Below are positions 11,086-24,648 of a stretch of 64,000 nt of DNA, in pieces. The notes beneath the pieces were generated by a model. That model did not search any database. It had not been told where the DNA came from and worked only from the letters and a program-made list of their open reading frames with translations. Every line of letters starts with the position of its first letter. Position 1 is the stretch's first letter. A program made the position numbers and the translations under genes. The stretch is taken from positions 248,001-312,000 of the forward strand of contig JAIXMQ010000017.1 in the NCBI GenBank assembly GCA_025716855.1. Reading direction: 5' to 3'. The DNA is from Pilaira anomala. Its lineage: Eukaryota > Mucoromycota > Mucoromycetes > Mucorales > Mucoraceae.

Positions 11086-13720
11086 TTTTTTATATAATTA
11101 TAGAGAAGGGGGTGTTGATTTATTCAAGATTAATGTATAAATTAGATTTATGAAGGAATAAACAATATAGCCCCAGTTTACCCCTCCCAATCTTCTCCAC
11201 CCCTCTTTATTAAAAGTCCGACGCAATTTTTTTCTTTTTTCACCAGAGAATTGATGACGTTGTTTCTGTCTCAGCAGCAATAGGACTTCATTTTCTACTT
11301 CGCCAAACCGTGAAAAGAGAACAATGGTATCATGATTTGGAAAGCCATGAAAGCTTACTTGTGATTCTAAAATGTCTCATACTTCTATCATATACCGCGC
11401 GATACATTTCTTTGAATCTCGTGGTGATTTCAAGTCCAACAAACTGTTTTACAAAATACTGTTAAAAATGGAAGCCGGATTTTTGAATTGTATGATCCAA
11501 AATGTATCACTGCGAGTGCAATTGGATAGAAATTTATCGGTGATCTGCAAATCGAGAGGCTCGATTAAGATGCGGTTACACGTTTAAGTCGTTGGAAAAT
11601 AACGTGCACTCGTATTTAGATAACGCTGGTAATTTGCCGCACATCAGAAGAAGATATTTCAGAAGGTCTAAATGAACTAACTATATCGAAGCTTATAGCA
11701 AATGCAACGAGGGTCATTAAATCAAGATATTTGTAGAAAAATGTATTTATCACACAGAAAAGTCAGAGTTCCCTCTGATTTACAATAATAAAAAGCTTTC
11801 TTTATAGTACAGTTTATTGAAATCAAGATGGTCAAATGTACATAAATGAATAAGTTATGCATGAAGAAGTATGTATTTCTTATCTTAAAAAAATGAGAAA
11901 AGTTACACATGAGGCTAAAGAATAGAGGCTGTCATATCATAGGTCAATTGCCTTGTCAACTTGGAAAGGAAATAATAGACCAATCTCCTCTCTCCGAGCA
12001 CGAAGCATTAACAATAATAAATCATCGATCACTGTATTGAAAACAGTTTAAATCTTTTTAATCATCATTACACGTTGAACAATTAATTGACATAGTAGCC
12101 TAACTTTAAGTAGAAATGCTGTACCTGAGTTCAACTAACATGGAATCAGTTTTATATCACTTTCTTGAGACTGAATACAAATCATATGTAACTTAGTGAA
12201 TGGATTATAATAGTCATACGTTATTCACTTATATTCCCAGAAAGAAATTGTATAATTTTAATTTTAATTTCTATTAACTAGGATGTGATTAAGTTCAGAG
12301 AAATAAAGTACTTATTCGCCTAAAATAACAAATATTTCAGTCTGTGAAGATGACTCTTAGCGCCAATGAATTACCAGTTTTTCCTACTCCAGTTTTTTTT
12401 TTAGAAGCAGCTCATTAAAGCCCACCTTTTTAACTCACAATTCGATATATTTGGTAATTAATACTATATACATGAATTCGTCTATCCCTACAGGCCAACT
12501 GTTTTTTTTTCATCACCGCGGTTCTAAATATAAAAAGTGAAGTGATCTAATGTACATAACACAAAGCTATAACTAAACGTTATTCCACGTGTATAATTGA
12601 ATTTTTATTTTCGCCGATTACTAAGCTTGAATTCATATAGCTTTGACCTGAAATCATTTGTAGAGTTTGCCGAGGAACATGATGAAAAACTATTTCTTTT
12701 TTCTGAAAAATAGAGCGGTACAGCAAAAAGAAAAAAAAAAAAAAAAAAAAAACGCAAGAGGATCGAATGCATTAAATGTATTTATAATTCGATTTCCTTT
12801 TTTCTATTTTATATTAAACAAATTTAATATCATTTGAGTAACGAGAATTTCTTGATTTGGTGCTTTCAAAATGCATAATTCTTTTCATTACTTTTCGAAA
12901 AAGTTTAGTAATTTACCTACGAAATTAAGTAGATCGAGCTACCTTGACGAAGTTTATTCTTGTTTACAGCATGTGTGCACACTTGGATACTTTTATGTAC
13001 TGCGATGGATTTTTTTTAAAGCAGTTGTATTCCTTATTTTTTAATTTACAAATATAAAGTCATTCACACTTTTACACTAAAAGTATACTTGCATATAACT
13101 TATAATAATGTGTTCTACTTAATATCCTTTGCTCTATTTTCTTCGATTCTGACTTGATATTTTTCATATTAAATATTCTTTCCAGAAGAAAAGTAATACT
13201 TTATTTCTTGAATAGGAACAATGTGTAACGGTAATTTTAATGTTTAAGCGAGACGTGACTATTTTTATATTACCTTGCGAGTTTGTATTTTCTTTTTTCA
13301 GGTCTTGCTTCCTATTCCTCCTTTTTTTTTTTTTTTTTTTTTGTTCTGGTTCAAAGCTAAATGGCACTTCCTAATCTTTGGAAAATATATTCCTCATTCC
13401 GTACACCAGAAGAAGAGAGACAGTTCTCGAGGTCGGCTTTCTTTAAATTCAGCGGATTTATCCTTTCTTGTATAGCTATGACAGCCTTTGCTTCTCGATA
13501 CAGTAATAAAACGAAGTTACTATGTTGAAATACTCTATACTTAGTTAAACTATGTTTTACAAAATAAAAAAAAAAACTTTCTTGTGTTTAAATGAATTCC
13601 AAAACTATGCTGCTCCGACTTAAAATGAGATATATTTATTAACACTCTTGGATCTCATAATTTTTTTTTCTTTTTTCATACGTTCACTTTTCTTTTTTTT
13701 TTAATTTTAATACATACATT
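11086..13720. other. 2.6 kb interval without a clear gene
   Basis: Apart from an unassigned open stretch at 11253-11465, nothing recognisable is seen. Features are poly-A (about 12727-12751) and poly-T runs (about 13322-13342). The edges presumably hold the promoters of the complex I gene on the minus strand and the aldehyde dehydrogenase gene on the plus strand. Confidence 0.5.
11253..11465 (+). other. Unassigned open stretch, possible gene relic
   Basis: Seventy codons are open on the plus strand from GAT at 11253 to TAA at 11463-11465, without a start codon. The local base composition is less AT-rich than the surrounding spacer. The translation begins DDVVSVSAAIGLHFLL and continues with a hydrophobic second half. 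I recognise no family. It may be an exon of an unrecognised gene, a decayed gene, or chance. Confidence 0.25.
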
Positions 13721-15648
<1,928 letters not shown>

Positions 15649-16112
15649 CTATTATTCTTCTCATTTATCAATTTAAGCATAATTAATAAACAATTTAATT
15701 TAAAATAAAAACAACTACGCCAATTCCCACACAAATCTTCTCACTTTTTTGCTATTCCAAACACACAAATATTCTCCTTGCATCATGAATGTAAATATTA
15801 AAAAGACATTTTTATCCAGCACTTAATTCTTCATTATTAAAAGGGTCAGTTTAGTTTAGACTGTGGCGTTTATCTTATTTCGCATATGTAAAATGATGAG
15901 AAATGATGGATAAGGTTTGCTTCCAAACAGTTACCCCGCCCCCTGACATGAAAAGTGCCTCCTAAACATTTACTTTAAGCTTAGTAAACATCAGAGATAA
16001 AAAAGGAATCACTTTTTTTTTCTCTCCTTTTTTTAATTGTTGGTCTTTTTCCTTTTTATTTTTTTTTTATTCTTTTCTTTTTCTCTTTTTTCTTTTCAAC
16101 TTTATATATAAA
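15649..16112. other. Spacer: ALDH 3' flank and downstream promoter
   Basis: No gene is seen. AATAAA-like elements follow the ALDH stop. A GC-rich patch, CCCCGCCCCCTGAC, at about 15934-15947 stands out in the AT-rich background and contains a CCCCT stress-element-like core. A long pyrimidine tract precedes the next ATG. Confidence 0.4.
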
Positions 16113-16720
16113 ATGTCAACAAATTTTAATTTTTGTGCTGATCAAACAATGCTTAATTCTGAAGAAGATTTTGATAGCTTTATCATTAGACAAAATGATA
16201 TACAAAGAAGAGCATTAGCTACTAAATTAGCCACAGATGGTCAAGGGCAATGGTCAGATGAAGATATCGAACTATTATTGACAGAGTTAGAAATCGAAGT
16301 TGGTGAGGGTACCAATCGATTTTTATATGAAGATGAAAGAAGAGTTTATTGTTTGTTTTTATCGGAAGCTATAGAGTTCAAACTAGTAAAATCACCAGAC
16401 CAAATTTATGATAAAATTATTTGGTTATGGTCTACCTGGGAAGCAATTAGTCGAGCTACAGGTAAATCATGGTGGAACATAACCGAACAAGAAAAGTATA
16501 ATCTATCTTTACTATCTGATAATATAGGTATACATTCTCTATTATCATGTAATATAAGGCTTTGCATGTTTTATTTATATAATATTTATATATAATAGAT
16601 CAACAATTGAAAGCAAAATTTAAATATTTTGATAGATGTGACAGAATTTTTTCCTATATTCGGGAAGAAGAAGGTGAAGGAGATGATCATTTAGCTATAG
16701 ACGGTAGCATATATTATTGA
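16113..16720 (+). CDS. Hypothetical protein with SANT/Myb-like helices
   Basis: Two exons, 16113-16527 and 16599-16720, give 178 residues. Splicing at GGTATAC..AATAG extends the frame from SDNI into DQQLKAKFKYF and ends at TGA. Residues about 45-130 have the look of a Myb/SANT-like fold: WSDEDIELLLTEL, an acidic helix, then IIWLWSTWEAISRATGKSWW. Regularly spaced Trp and the TGKSWW ending resemble Myb/SANT-like domains of fungal hypothetical and transposase-associated proteins. The tail, REEEGEGDDH, is acidic. Function is unknown. It is convergent with the HSF gene, whose stop is 210 bp away. Confidence 0.65.
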
Positions 16721-16930
16721 AACATTTATAAACGTTCTCTATTATCACGCGTTTTATAAAATGCAAGTTTATTTTTTTTTCTTTTTCGTGATACTAAATA
16801 TGGTCAAGTCCGGTGTAACAGCAGACGTACCTGCCTAAAAGAAACCCAAAAAAAAAGTCTAATTTTAATAAAAATGCAGTTATCGTTGGGCATCTTTATT
16901 TACTTTTTTTTTTCTTTTTTTTTTTCACTT

Positions 16931-18315
16931 TTAAGAGAACCCCAGACCAAGGGTATTAACGTCCTCAAACTTTAATTGATAACGGGAATCATTGTTGTCC
17001 TCTACTATCGGCATAGCGGGTGACCCAACCATTGGCATGGGACTAGGCGGTAATGGTGTGTTCACTGCAGTATCAAACATAGTGGGAGATACAGAAGTAG
17101 GTGAAGGGCTACTGCTAGTTCCATACATTGACATGGTGACATCGGGTGTAGACTGAAGTGTTTCTTTCATTCCCTCCCAATTTTGATTCTCGTTTATGAA
17201 TTGTAAATGATTATAATCGTTCTCTGTTCCTATTGGTGTGGTTACAAATACTGGCACAGGACTTTGTGTATCAGCTCTTTGTTGTTGTTGTTGCTGTTGT
17301 TGCTGTTGCTGTTGTTGTTGCTGTTGTTGCTGTTGTTGTTGCTGTAGATCTTGTTGTGGGTTAAAAACTTGCTCATCTATATAATTATCTGGTTTGAAGT
17401 TTACGTGAGTATATTGATTTATACTCAATGAATACATGTGTAAAACTCACTTTGTAATAAATCTTGTTGTGATAAACCTTGTCTCTCTGCAAGCTGACGA
17501 ATAATCATTTGTTGTTGTTGTTGAATTCTTTTTGTTTCCTCGAATCCTTGTAGCAAATTTGAAAAGTTTTCTTGTAATACATAGAATTGTTGAAGTAAAT
17601 CAGCTTGAGACATTTGAAGGGTAGCAAAAGAAGCGTGAATGTCGCCCGTTTCACGTCGTAACAGTTCTGAGTCCATTGCTTTTCTCTTGATATCCTTTAA
17701 AAAATCTGGACGGCCATGTTGGAATTTAGGATGAGAGAATTCCCATATCTCGTTTTCATTGTTGCCTCGTTGTCCTCTAGGTGATTTATTGATTTTATGA
17801 AATCCATACCTGTAATCCTCTCTATTAGTATATGTGATTAGCTTTAATACATTATACACACACTTACATGTTCAAAAGTCGAACAAAACTAGAAAAATTG
17901 CTATGTTTAAAATATTCAGGAAGAACTTCTTGCGCAAATTGTGGTGCATTATAGACAAAGAAGGAGGTACCACTAGGATTCCAAGATATAAGGTTTCTGT
18001 GACGCCCGTCTTCCACCATACTAAATACACGATTCAAAAAAGTCAATTGTAATTCAATTACGATTCTAATACTTACGTATGTAATTTACTTATAAATGAG
18101 CTTACACCTTTCTTTGAAGTTCGACGGTTTGTTGGAAGCCGATCTTCATTAAATGCTAAAAATTCCATGGGGGGATCATAAGGTGAAGCGGTAGAAGCTC
18201 TAGAGCGACCAGATGAAATACTACCTTGCTTATTTTGATTGATATATGTTGGATAAGGCTCATTCATGTGATCTGAAACAGGTGTAGAAATATGTAATGA
18301 ATCGATACCGGACAT
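16931..18315 (-). CDS. Heat shock factor-type transcription factor
   Basis: Four exons (18315-18077, 18020-17868, 17809-17451, 17388-16931) give 402 residues. The HSF DNA-binding domain, about residues 70-175, is rebuilt across two introns: SSFISKLHTMVEDG, LISWNPSGTSFFV, FAQEVLPEYFKHSNFSSF, VRLLNMYGFHKI, then the wing and IWEFSHPKFQHG. A coiled-coil oligomerisation region follows (LLQQFYVLQENFSNLLQGF), then a poly-Gln run and a Ser/Pro-rich tail typical of activation domains. It is expected to bind GAA/TTC repeats in the nucleus. Hsf1-, Sfl1- and Skn7-like members share this domain and I cannot separate them here. No receiver domain is present, which argues against Skn7. Confidence 0.92.
17273..17346. 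repeat. Poly-Gln trinucleotide tract in the HSF gene
   Basis: The minus-strand frame has an uninterrupted run of over 20 Gln encoded by mixed CAA and CAG codons in HSF exon 4, between the coiled coil and the activation tail. It is likely length-polymorphic. Confidence 0.85.
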
Positions 18316-19202
18316 AGTATTTATTCCTTTCTATGTAAAATGTAAAAAAGATATAAAAAAGATAAAAAGTTTTTTTATTTAAAAAAAAAAAAAATTTAAA
18401 AAGGGGATTCTTTTTTTTTTTTTTTTTTGCGGTTTCATTCCTTATTTTTGTTGTATTGGCAAACTACTGGCAGAGTTTCTCTTCGCCCATGGTATTTATA
18501 AAAGACTGTTTTTCTCGTTGCACAAAGATGTGTTTATTTGTCAAAATTGGCGTTTGACAAGACTCTTAACGCACGGATCATCTACATGTAAAACGGTCTT
18601 AAAATCTGTCATAATTTATCTTTTTATAACAATTATTGTGCTTTTTTGCTAACTTGCCGAGCCTATTCTTTCAATCATGAAACGAATCACCGATCATTGA
18701 AACAAGTTTGCAAAACATCGTAATTTTTAGGGATTTCTCTTTTGTAGTGTCTGTGCTCCTTGCATGAAACTATAAATTTTGCGAAGAAAATATATATACA
18801 CCCCATTATTTACTGTATAATAAGCAAAACACATAGTACCTATTGTTTAATCGTAAAACTCTGTGTCTTAATCATATAAAAATATATTTTATTTATTTAA
18901 GATACGTTTACTTCGTTGACTTGGAAAAACGATTTATTATCATCCTTTTCAATATTCATACTCAATATGTAAACTAGATAAGTTCAAGGAACGAATGTTT
19001 GGAATAGTTACACGATAAAGCAGGATAATTATCATATATTGATTATGTATCTAAGAAGGATATATTTATTTTTTTATTACTATTATTGATCTCGTATATT
19101 TCCATATAAAAAACAATTTTTCATATGCGTATAATGAGAAATACATGCTATTTACATTCACTAATCCTTCTTTGATATATATATATATATATAATTCGTC
19201 CT
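18316..19202. other. HSF upstream region
   Basis: No gene is seen. It contains the putative HSF promoter, with an A run and a T run at about 18381-18428 close to the start codon, and the 3' flank of TFB1, including a TATATA run near 19178. I searched by eye for tandem nGAAn/nTTCn heat-shock elements and found none that were convincing. Confidence 0.4.
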
Positions 19203-21567
19203 TTATACGCGCTTCTTTTTCCCGCGTTTTTTGGACGACTCTAAAGCCCTATCCACAGCTTGCAAAACAGGCATCAAAGTCTAGGAAGCTCGAAATTAAC
19301 TAACTGTCATAAATATATTGATTTACCAACTAACCTGTTTACACCTTTCTGGGTCACCGTCGTAGCTTACTACAGTTACTAAGATATCTTTCAATTTTTC
19401 TTGTTGTTTTTTCAATCCCTCAATCATTCGATTATTCTTTTCAGGTTTATATGGTTCAAATGAAGACCAAAAATGACGAAGAATTTCGTTTGTAGCTGAG
19501 TGATAGCTTTGAATTTTTTGTTGCACTTGAGGTGGCAGTTTTATATCTAACATTCCCGAATTTTAGCATGTATACATAAAAAAAGAAAAAATTAATACAT
19601 TACCTGCTTCAGTTCTGCCGTCCTGTCTATTCTTTCTTTTGATAACCGCTGTTAATTCTAAACAAACTTTGTCTGCTAATCTTGATTCCATTACTTGTTT
19701 GGCCATTTCTGGTTGCCAACCCTCAAATAATCTTTTATAGTTATTTAATAGATTGATGGTATCCTTCAATCATGTATTAATATATATTTCTCTGCTTTGT
19801 ATTCTTATAAAACCACTCCTTTACTTACGGGTTCATTTATCTTTACTTCATCTTGTCCTCCAGTTTGACTCTCGAAATAACGTCTGGTATCTTGAATATC
19901 TAGAACAATTTTTTCAGAAGGCGCTTCATTTAATAATTCTTTATTAATGATATCCTTTTCTATATCCTCTTCAAAAGTAGATCTATCACGCTTGTTTTTT
20001 CTATAATAAAGGTTATAACTCTACCCAAAAGTACTTATGTTCATATTAGAACTTACGAAGGAGGTACTTCAAGTACTCGAGAGGAATGTTTATTGAATCT
20101 ACGAATTAACGGTAAAGACAACGCTTCTCTTCCAGGCTTCATAGTAAAATCCGGTGCATTACCGCTTTCTAAATGATCTTCTGCTGTTCTTGATAAATCG
20201 ATATCAAATCGAATACTATCCATACGAGACATAGACGGAGGTTTGGAGTTTTCTATTATACACATTCATACATTAAGTCTCTTATTTTTTTTTTAAAAAA
20301 AAACAAAGACTTACCCTCATCCTCTTCTTGCAGACATCGATCAAAAATATCATCATAGGGCGTTAACTGTGATCTACCACCAGTACGTGACCTATGAAAG
20401 AATTCAGAGGCTAAAAACCTCTTCCAAAATGTTTGCTCTGTCATCTATAGTTTCTATATACATTAATACAAATATACACTTTGTTTATCGCGGCTTTGTA
20501 TTTACTTTATCTGGGACATTGGTATCGTATGCTCTCTTAACTAAATTATACATTCTGTTAGTCGAATAACGTCTATTTTACTTTTTTTTTTGAAAAAAAA
20601 AAGTTATACCTGATGGAAATTCTGTAAAAATATTATGAATAATTTGACTTGTCAATGTATATTTGATATCTGATCCTTCTTGTTGTCCAGGTTTTAATTC
20701 TACCATTCGAGATGATTTTCCCTTTTGTTTTCCTTCTCTTGAAACAGCATCTTTTTTTAATTTCTTTTTGTGACATTTAGTATCTAGATTACGATCATAC
20801 ATTAATATCAAGTTTTTACCTGTCTGATACGTTTTACATAAGGACTCGACCAGAACTCCTCTTCATCTACACTCTTTCCAATCACAACCAATTCTTTATG
20901 TAAAGTCTGTAATTCTCTACTTGAAGTCAACAAGGCTCTTCTATCGTTAAATTCTTCGTGTCTCCAAGACTTGGGGCTACCTGGTGCAGGAGAACCTATC
21001 GATTGTTTCTGATTGGAATTATTGGTAGTTGCTTGTTGCTGTAGAGAAATAGGGGAAGCGATATTGTTCACAGCTTGTGGAGTAGAAGGTGAGGGCGAAG
21101 CTACAACAGAAGAAGGTGTAATAGGAGTGGGTGTTCCGACTGCAGAAGCTGAACTAAGACCTTTGGCACGAGCTAATAGTTCTGCAATCTGCGCTTTAAT
21201 CGCTTCTCGTTCTTGAATACTCTTTGCTGATGTGAATTGAAACGTGTAATCTTTTGAAATGGGTGGTTTAGTAGATATTTTTAATAACAATTTGGCGGAT
21301 CCTTCAGGTGTTTGTGCCAATGCTAATATAAATTTTTAATGATCGTTTTTTTTTTTTTTTTTTTTTTTTTTTGTGTGTTCTTTACAACTTTTTTTTTTTT
21401 TTCAGTGGTTATTTACCTAGAATATCATTGTAATAAATGGAAGGCGTCAACTGTGAAGATCCTTGTTGCTGCCAAGTTACTCTTTGAGGTGTCACGAATA
21501 AAGTACCATCATGTTTTTTATACCGAACTGCGGCTCGAAGAAGTAATTGTTCGTTTGGATGCCACAT
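19203..21567 (-). CDS. TFB1: TFIIH core subunit p62/Tfb1
   Basis: Ten exons (21567-21417, 21322-20820, 20763-20610, 20540-20506, 20444-20315, 20252-20057, 20000-19829, 19763-19604, 19546-19335, 19280-19203) give 596 residues, within the family's range. The N-terminal PH domain is seen in YKKHDGTLFVTPQRVTW, LLKISTKPP and YTFQFTSAKS. Two BSD domains follow: HKELVVIGKSVDEEEFW, then IHNIFTEFPS, MTEQTFWKRFLASEFFHRSR. The C-terminal domain has VVSYDGDPERCKQ and ends in a basic tail, KKRGKKKRV. TFIIH acts in transcription initiation and nucleotide excision repair. The 35-nt fourth exon (KRAYDTNVPDK) and the AAG acceptor at 20764 are required to keep the frame. A 5'UTR intron upstream of 21567 is possible. 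Confidence 0.94.
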
Positions 21568-21851
21568 GATAAAACTAAATACAAAAAAAAACAGAAATAA
21601 GAAAAAAAAAAAAAGAAGTCGTCACCTTTAAAGCATTCTCTTTCCTGTTTCCTTTTCCAATCCCGCTTTATGGAATTGTAATGTATGAACAATAAAGATA
21701 TATTCTGTACCTTGCTTATGTTAATTGGTGTTAGTATTCAAAGATGGTATACTGACAGAATAATTTAGAAATATACCAAGTTTAATACATTTATCATGAT
21801 ACAAAATGAAAGCAATGAGCAGTAAATTCATCATTGGAAAGGATAAAATAT

Positions 21852-22328
21852 TTATTGTTCTTTCAAAATATGTTGATTTGGCTCTAGACATGCTTCTTGA
21901 ACATCAGGCACAATAAATACGTCGACACCTTCACGTTCTAATAGATTGATTCCCTCACAACTAACCAAATTAGGTGGTTCTCTTACACCGACCACTACAC
22001 GTTTGATTTTGGACTCTAAAATTCGACCCACACAAGGTCGGTTACCTGATAATCGAACTGAACAAGGTTCCATAGTAGTATACATGGTAGCACCTTCTAA
22101 ATTGACATTGGCATCAACTTTAGCTAATGCACATTCTTCGGCATGTGTGTTGCCTGGTAATTCACGTGAGTAACCAACAGAAAGAACTGTATCGTTTAAA
22201 ACAAGTACTGCACCCACGCAGTATGCTTTAGGTGCCGGAATCGATTTTTTTGACTCTTCAATAGCCATTCTCATATACTTGAGGTCATTACTGTCATAAG
22301 TGTAGCGTGTTCCAAACTGGTCAGTCAT
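21852..22328 (-). CDS. CMP/dCMP-type zinc deaminase, riboflavin (DRAP) deaminase-like
   Basis: A single exon encodes 158 residues. The zinc-dependent deaminase signature is complete: NTHAEECAL supplies the His ligand and the proton-shuttling Glu, and TMEPCSVRLSGNRPC supplies the two Cys ligands. The following RILESKIKRVVVGVREPPN and GINLLEREGVDV resemble the RibD/Rib2 riboflavin-pathway deaminases more than tRNA or free-base deaminases, so DRAP deaminase is the best guess. The protein is a stand-alone deaminase without the reductase or pseudouridine-synthase domain sometimes fused in fungi. Substrate specificity is not provable from motifs. No intron is present, in contrast to its neighbours. 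Confidence 0.85.
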   Translation of the reverse strand: MTDQFGTRYTYDSNDLKYMRMAIEESKKSIPAPKAYCVGAVLVLNDTVLSVGYSRELPGNTHAEECALAKVDANVNLEGATMYTTMEPCSVRLSGNRPCVGRILESKIKRVVVGVREPPNLVSCEGINLLEREGVDVFIVPDVQEACLEPNQHILKEQ

Positions 22329-22773
22329 TTTTTTTTTAAAAAAAAACTAAAAACGAGAATTATCCAATATACAGTGCTTCCCGCCCTCAATTTACAGACT
22401 TTTTGAAAAGCCTGACCGCTTTTTCAAAATTATAAGACATTAGAGCCTCTCTACAGCTAAAACAAAATAGAATAAGATAATATTATACTATCAATCGTTA
22501 AATAGATCACTAATATAGTCATCACGACAGTTTCAACTTGTAGCTATTCTCACTCATTCTACTATATGGCCTTATCTGGAATTCCTCAATACGATTCATG
22601 ATAAGTAAACGACTTCTTCAGCAGAGGAGAAACGCGTGACTCTTTCAGCAACAGAGTAACGTGACTGTATTGTTCTACAAAAACCCCATTATCGCGTTTT
22701 TTTTTTTTCAGGCATTTTTTTTTCTCTTTTTTAAAACAATTCATTTTGAACCTTTGGGAAAATATAAATTGAG
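22329..22773. other. Divergent promoter region
   Basis: This interval separates the minus-strand deaminase gene from the plus-strand NC2 alpha gene, so it likely holds both promoters. Poly-A/T tracts occur at both edges (about 22329-22346 and 22697-22735). No gene is seen. Confidence 0.5.
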
Positions 22774-23358
22774 ATGAAGAAGAAATATAAGACAAAGTTT
22801 CCCGTTGTAAGTTGAGCGCGAACCATCAGAGATAGAATTTATTTAATTAAAGAAAAAAGGCTTGTTCTTTACTAGGCTCGAATCAAGAAGATTATGCAAT
22901 TAGATGAGGATGTGGGAAAAGTAGCACAAGCTACACCCATTTTGATTTGTAAAGTTCAAGTTTTAAACTTTTGTTGTTGTTGTTGTTGTATCTGTAACTA
23001 ATCTCTCTCTCTCTCTCTCTCTCTTTCTTTATTTCTTTCTTTTTTGTTTATTAGCCAAAGCGTTAGAGTTGTTTATGCAGTCTTTAATAGATCAAGCTTG
23101 TCAAGAATCACGTACTCGCAATGCCAAGCGTTTATCAGTCGCTCACTTGTAAGTTGATAAATATAAAAAAAAAATTTAGTAAATTTATTAAAAGAAGAGT
23201 AACCCTATAGGAAAAAAACTATTGAGACAGTCGATCAGTTTGACTTCTTAAAAGACATTGTATCAAGCATTCCGGATCCTTTAGAATCACATGCTTCCGA
23301 TGAGCCTCCAAAACCAGCACGAGCAAGCAGAAAGCCAAGAGCAGTGAAAGAAGAGTAA
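22774..23358 (+). CDS. BUR6: NC2 alpha (DRAP1/Bur6), histone-fold transcription corepressor
   Basis: Four exons (22774-22806, 22876-22948, 23055-23148, 23211-23358) give 115 residues. The N-terminus reads MKKKYKTKFPVARIKKIMQ, followed by DEDVGKVAQATPILISKALELF, a classic H2A-like histone fold of NC2 alpha. The fold continues with SRTRNAKRLSVAHLKK and TVDQFDFLKDIVSSIPD. The tail is basic and Pro/Ala-rich. With NC2 beta it clamps TBP on promoters and represses or modulates Pol II initiation in the nucleus. The first exon is only 33 nt. The second intron holds TTG and CT microsatellites. The related Dpb3/NF-YC proteins are less likely, given the FPVARIKKIMQ start. Confidence 0.94.
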
Positions 23359-24648
23359 TTTGTTCAAAATCGAAGAAGAAGAGGAAGAAAAGAAAATAAA
23401 ATAAACAGATATAAACAACATTGACTTTTTCTTTTCTTTTCTTATTATTATTTTGTAATATATTATTATTAGTGGATATCATATCTTATTGACAACATCA
23501 AAAATGCGACCAATTACCTGTAGTAGAAACGATCATAAACAGTTTCAGATCCAATCGCTAACAGCTCGTGCCTTCTTTGCGTAAATAAGAAAACAAGCAG
23601 TAAAAAAAAAAAAAAAATACCGATTCACATCATTACAGTAACGGTGCATAATTGTAAAAAATTCCTTAAAAAAAAAAAGATAAAATTGTCTTTATGAGAA
23701 TGGTAATGCAACTTTTCCTCTTTTGAGAGGATAGATAACAAAAAAATAGTATAAGGCGTGTTTCTTTAGACGGACATGTGGTAAATGGTCAATTCTTACA
23801 GATTTTTATTAGTATACGATTTTAAACACATGAATATATATATTTGCACGCATGAAGGATTCCACATGATAGTTAAGATCATCAAGTGAAGGCTGGACAA
23901 AATAGCTATTTGTTAAAATCGACAAAGACATTCTGCACTGGAGCGATAGAGTAACGCTTTCAGCTAATGTACAGGAAACGTTTGCATACATGATATATTG
24001 CTGTGTGTAAGTTTTTTAAGGCTCAAACAAAAAAAAAAAAAAAAAAAAAAAAAACTTTTGGTCAAAATGTTTACCTTGATTTCATGACACATGTATTATT
24101 ACACTGTTCACTTGTCAACTTGAAAAATAAAGAAATTAATAATGTGTCAAAAAATTATTATAAAAAAAAAAAAGGGGGAGAGATACTTTTATAGATTGTG
24201 ATCTACTTGGTGCAATAATAGGAGTAAAATCGCGTTCTTTTATACATATTCTTGGTTTGTAGCAGCTAAATCTATCTTCCATTTAATATCTGCATCATAA
24301 TAAAGTACCTACATTTATGCATAAAGAAAGTTATTCTAGATAATATAATGAAAATCACGCTTTGCAATATCTTTCATCGACTCGATAATCGTATCAAGTG
24401 ATTCAGTACCACTAAGGAATGTTGTACCTGTTGTCATCTCTCACTTGTTTTCTTTAAAAAGAAGGTAATGCAAAAAAAAACATAATTCCACGTCATCTGG
24501 ATTGAGTTTTGTACTGCTTTTTTTTTTTTGTTTTTTTTTTGTTGATTAATATAATACAAAAGTGATGCATAGTTTTTTTTCCCCCCTTTCCTTCTTTCTT
24601 TCAAAGAAAAAAAAAAGAAAAAAAAAAAGAAAAAAAAAAATTAAACAC
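23359..24648. other. 1.3 kb spacer without recognised gene
   Basis: Nothing coding was recognised. The interval holds 3' flank of NC2 alpha, several poly-A runs (for example about 24030-24053), and a purine-rich leader of AAAAAAG repeats just before 24649 that is probably the 5'UTR or promoter of the WG exonuclease gene. Confidence 0.45.

Noticed and set aside
18316..19202. Heat-shock elements for HSF autoregulation
   Set aside because: GAA and TTC triplets near 18980-19005 are not in the required 5-bp phase.
24562..24648. Upstream in-frame Met giving 29 extra residues on the exonuclease
   Set aside because: The extension encodes almost only Lys/Arg/Phe/Ser from homopolymers, and the ATG at 24649 starts sensible protein sequence.
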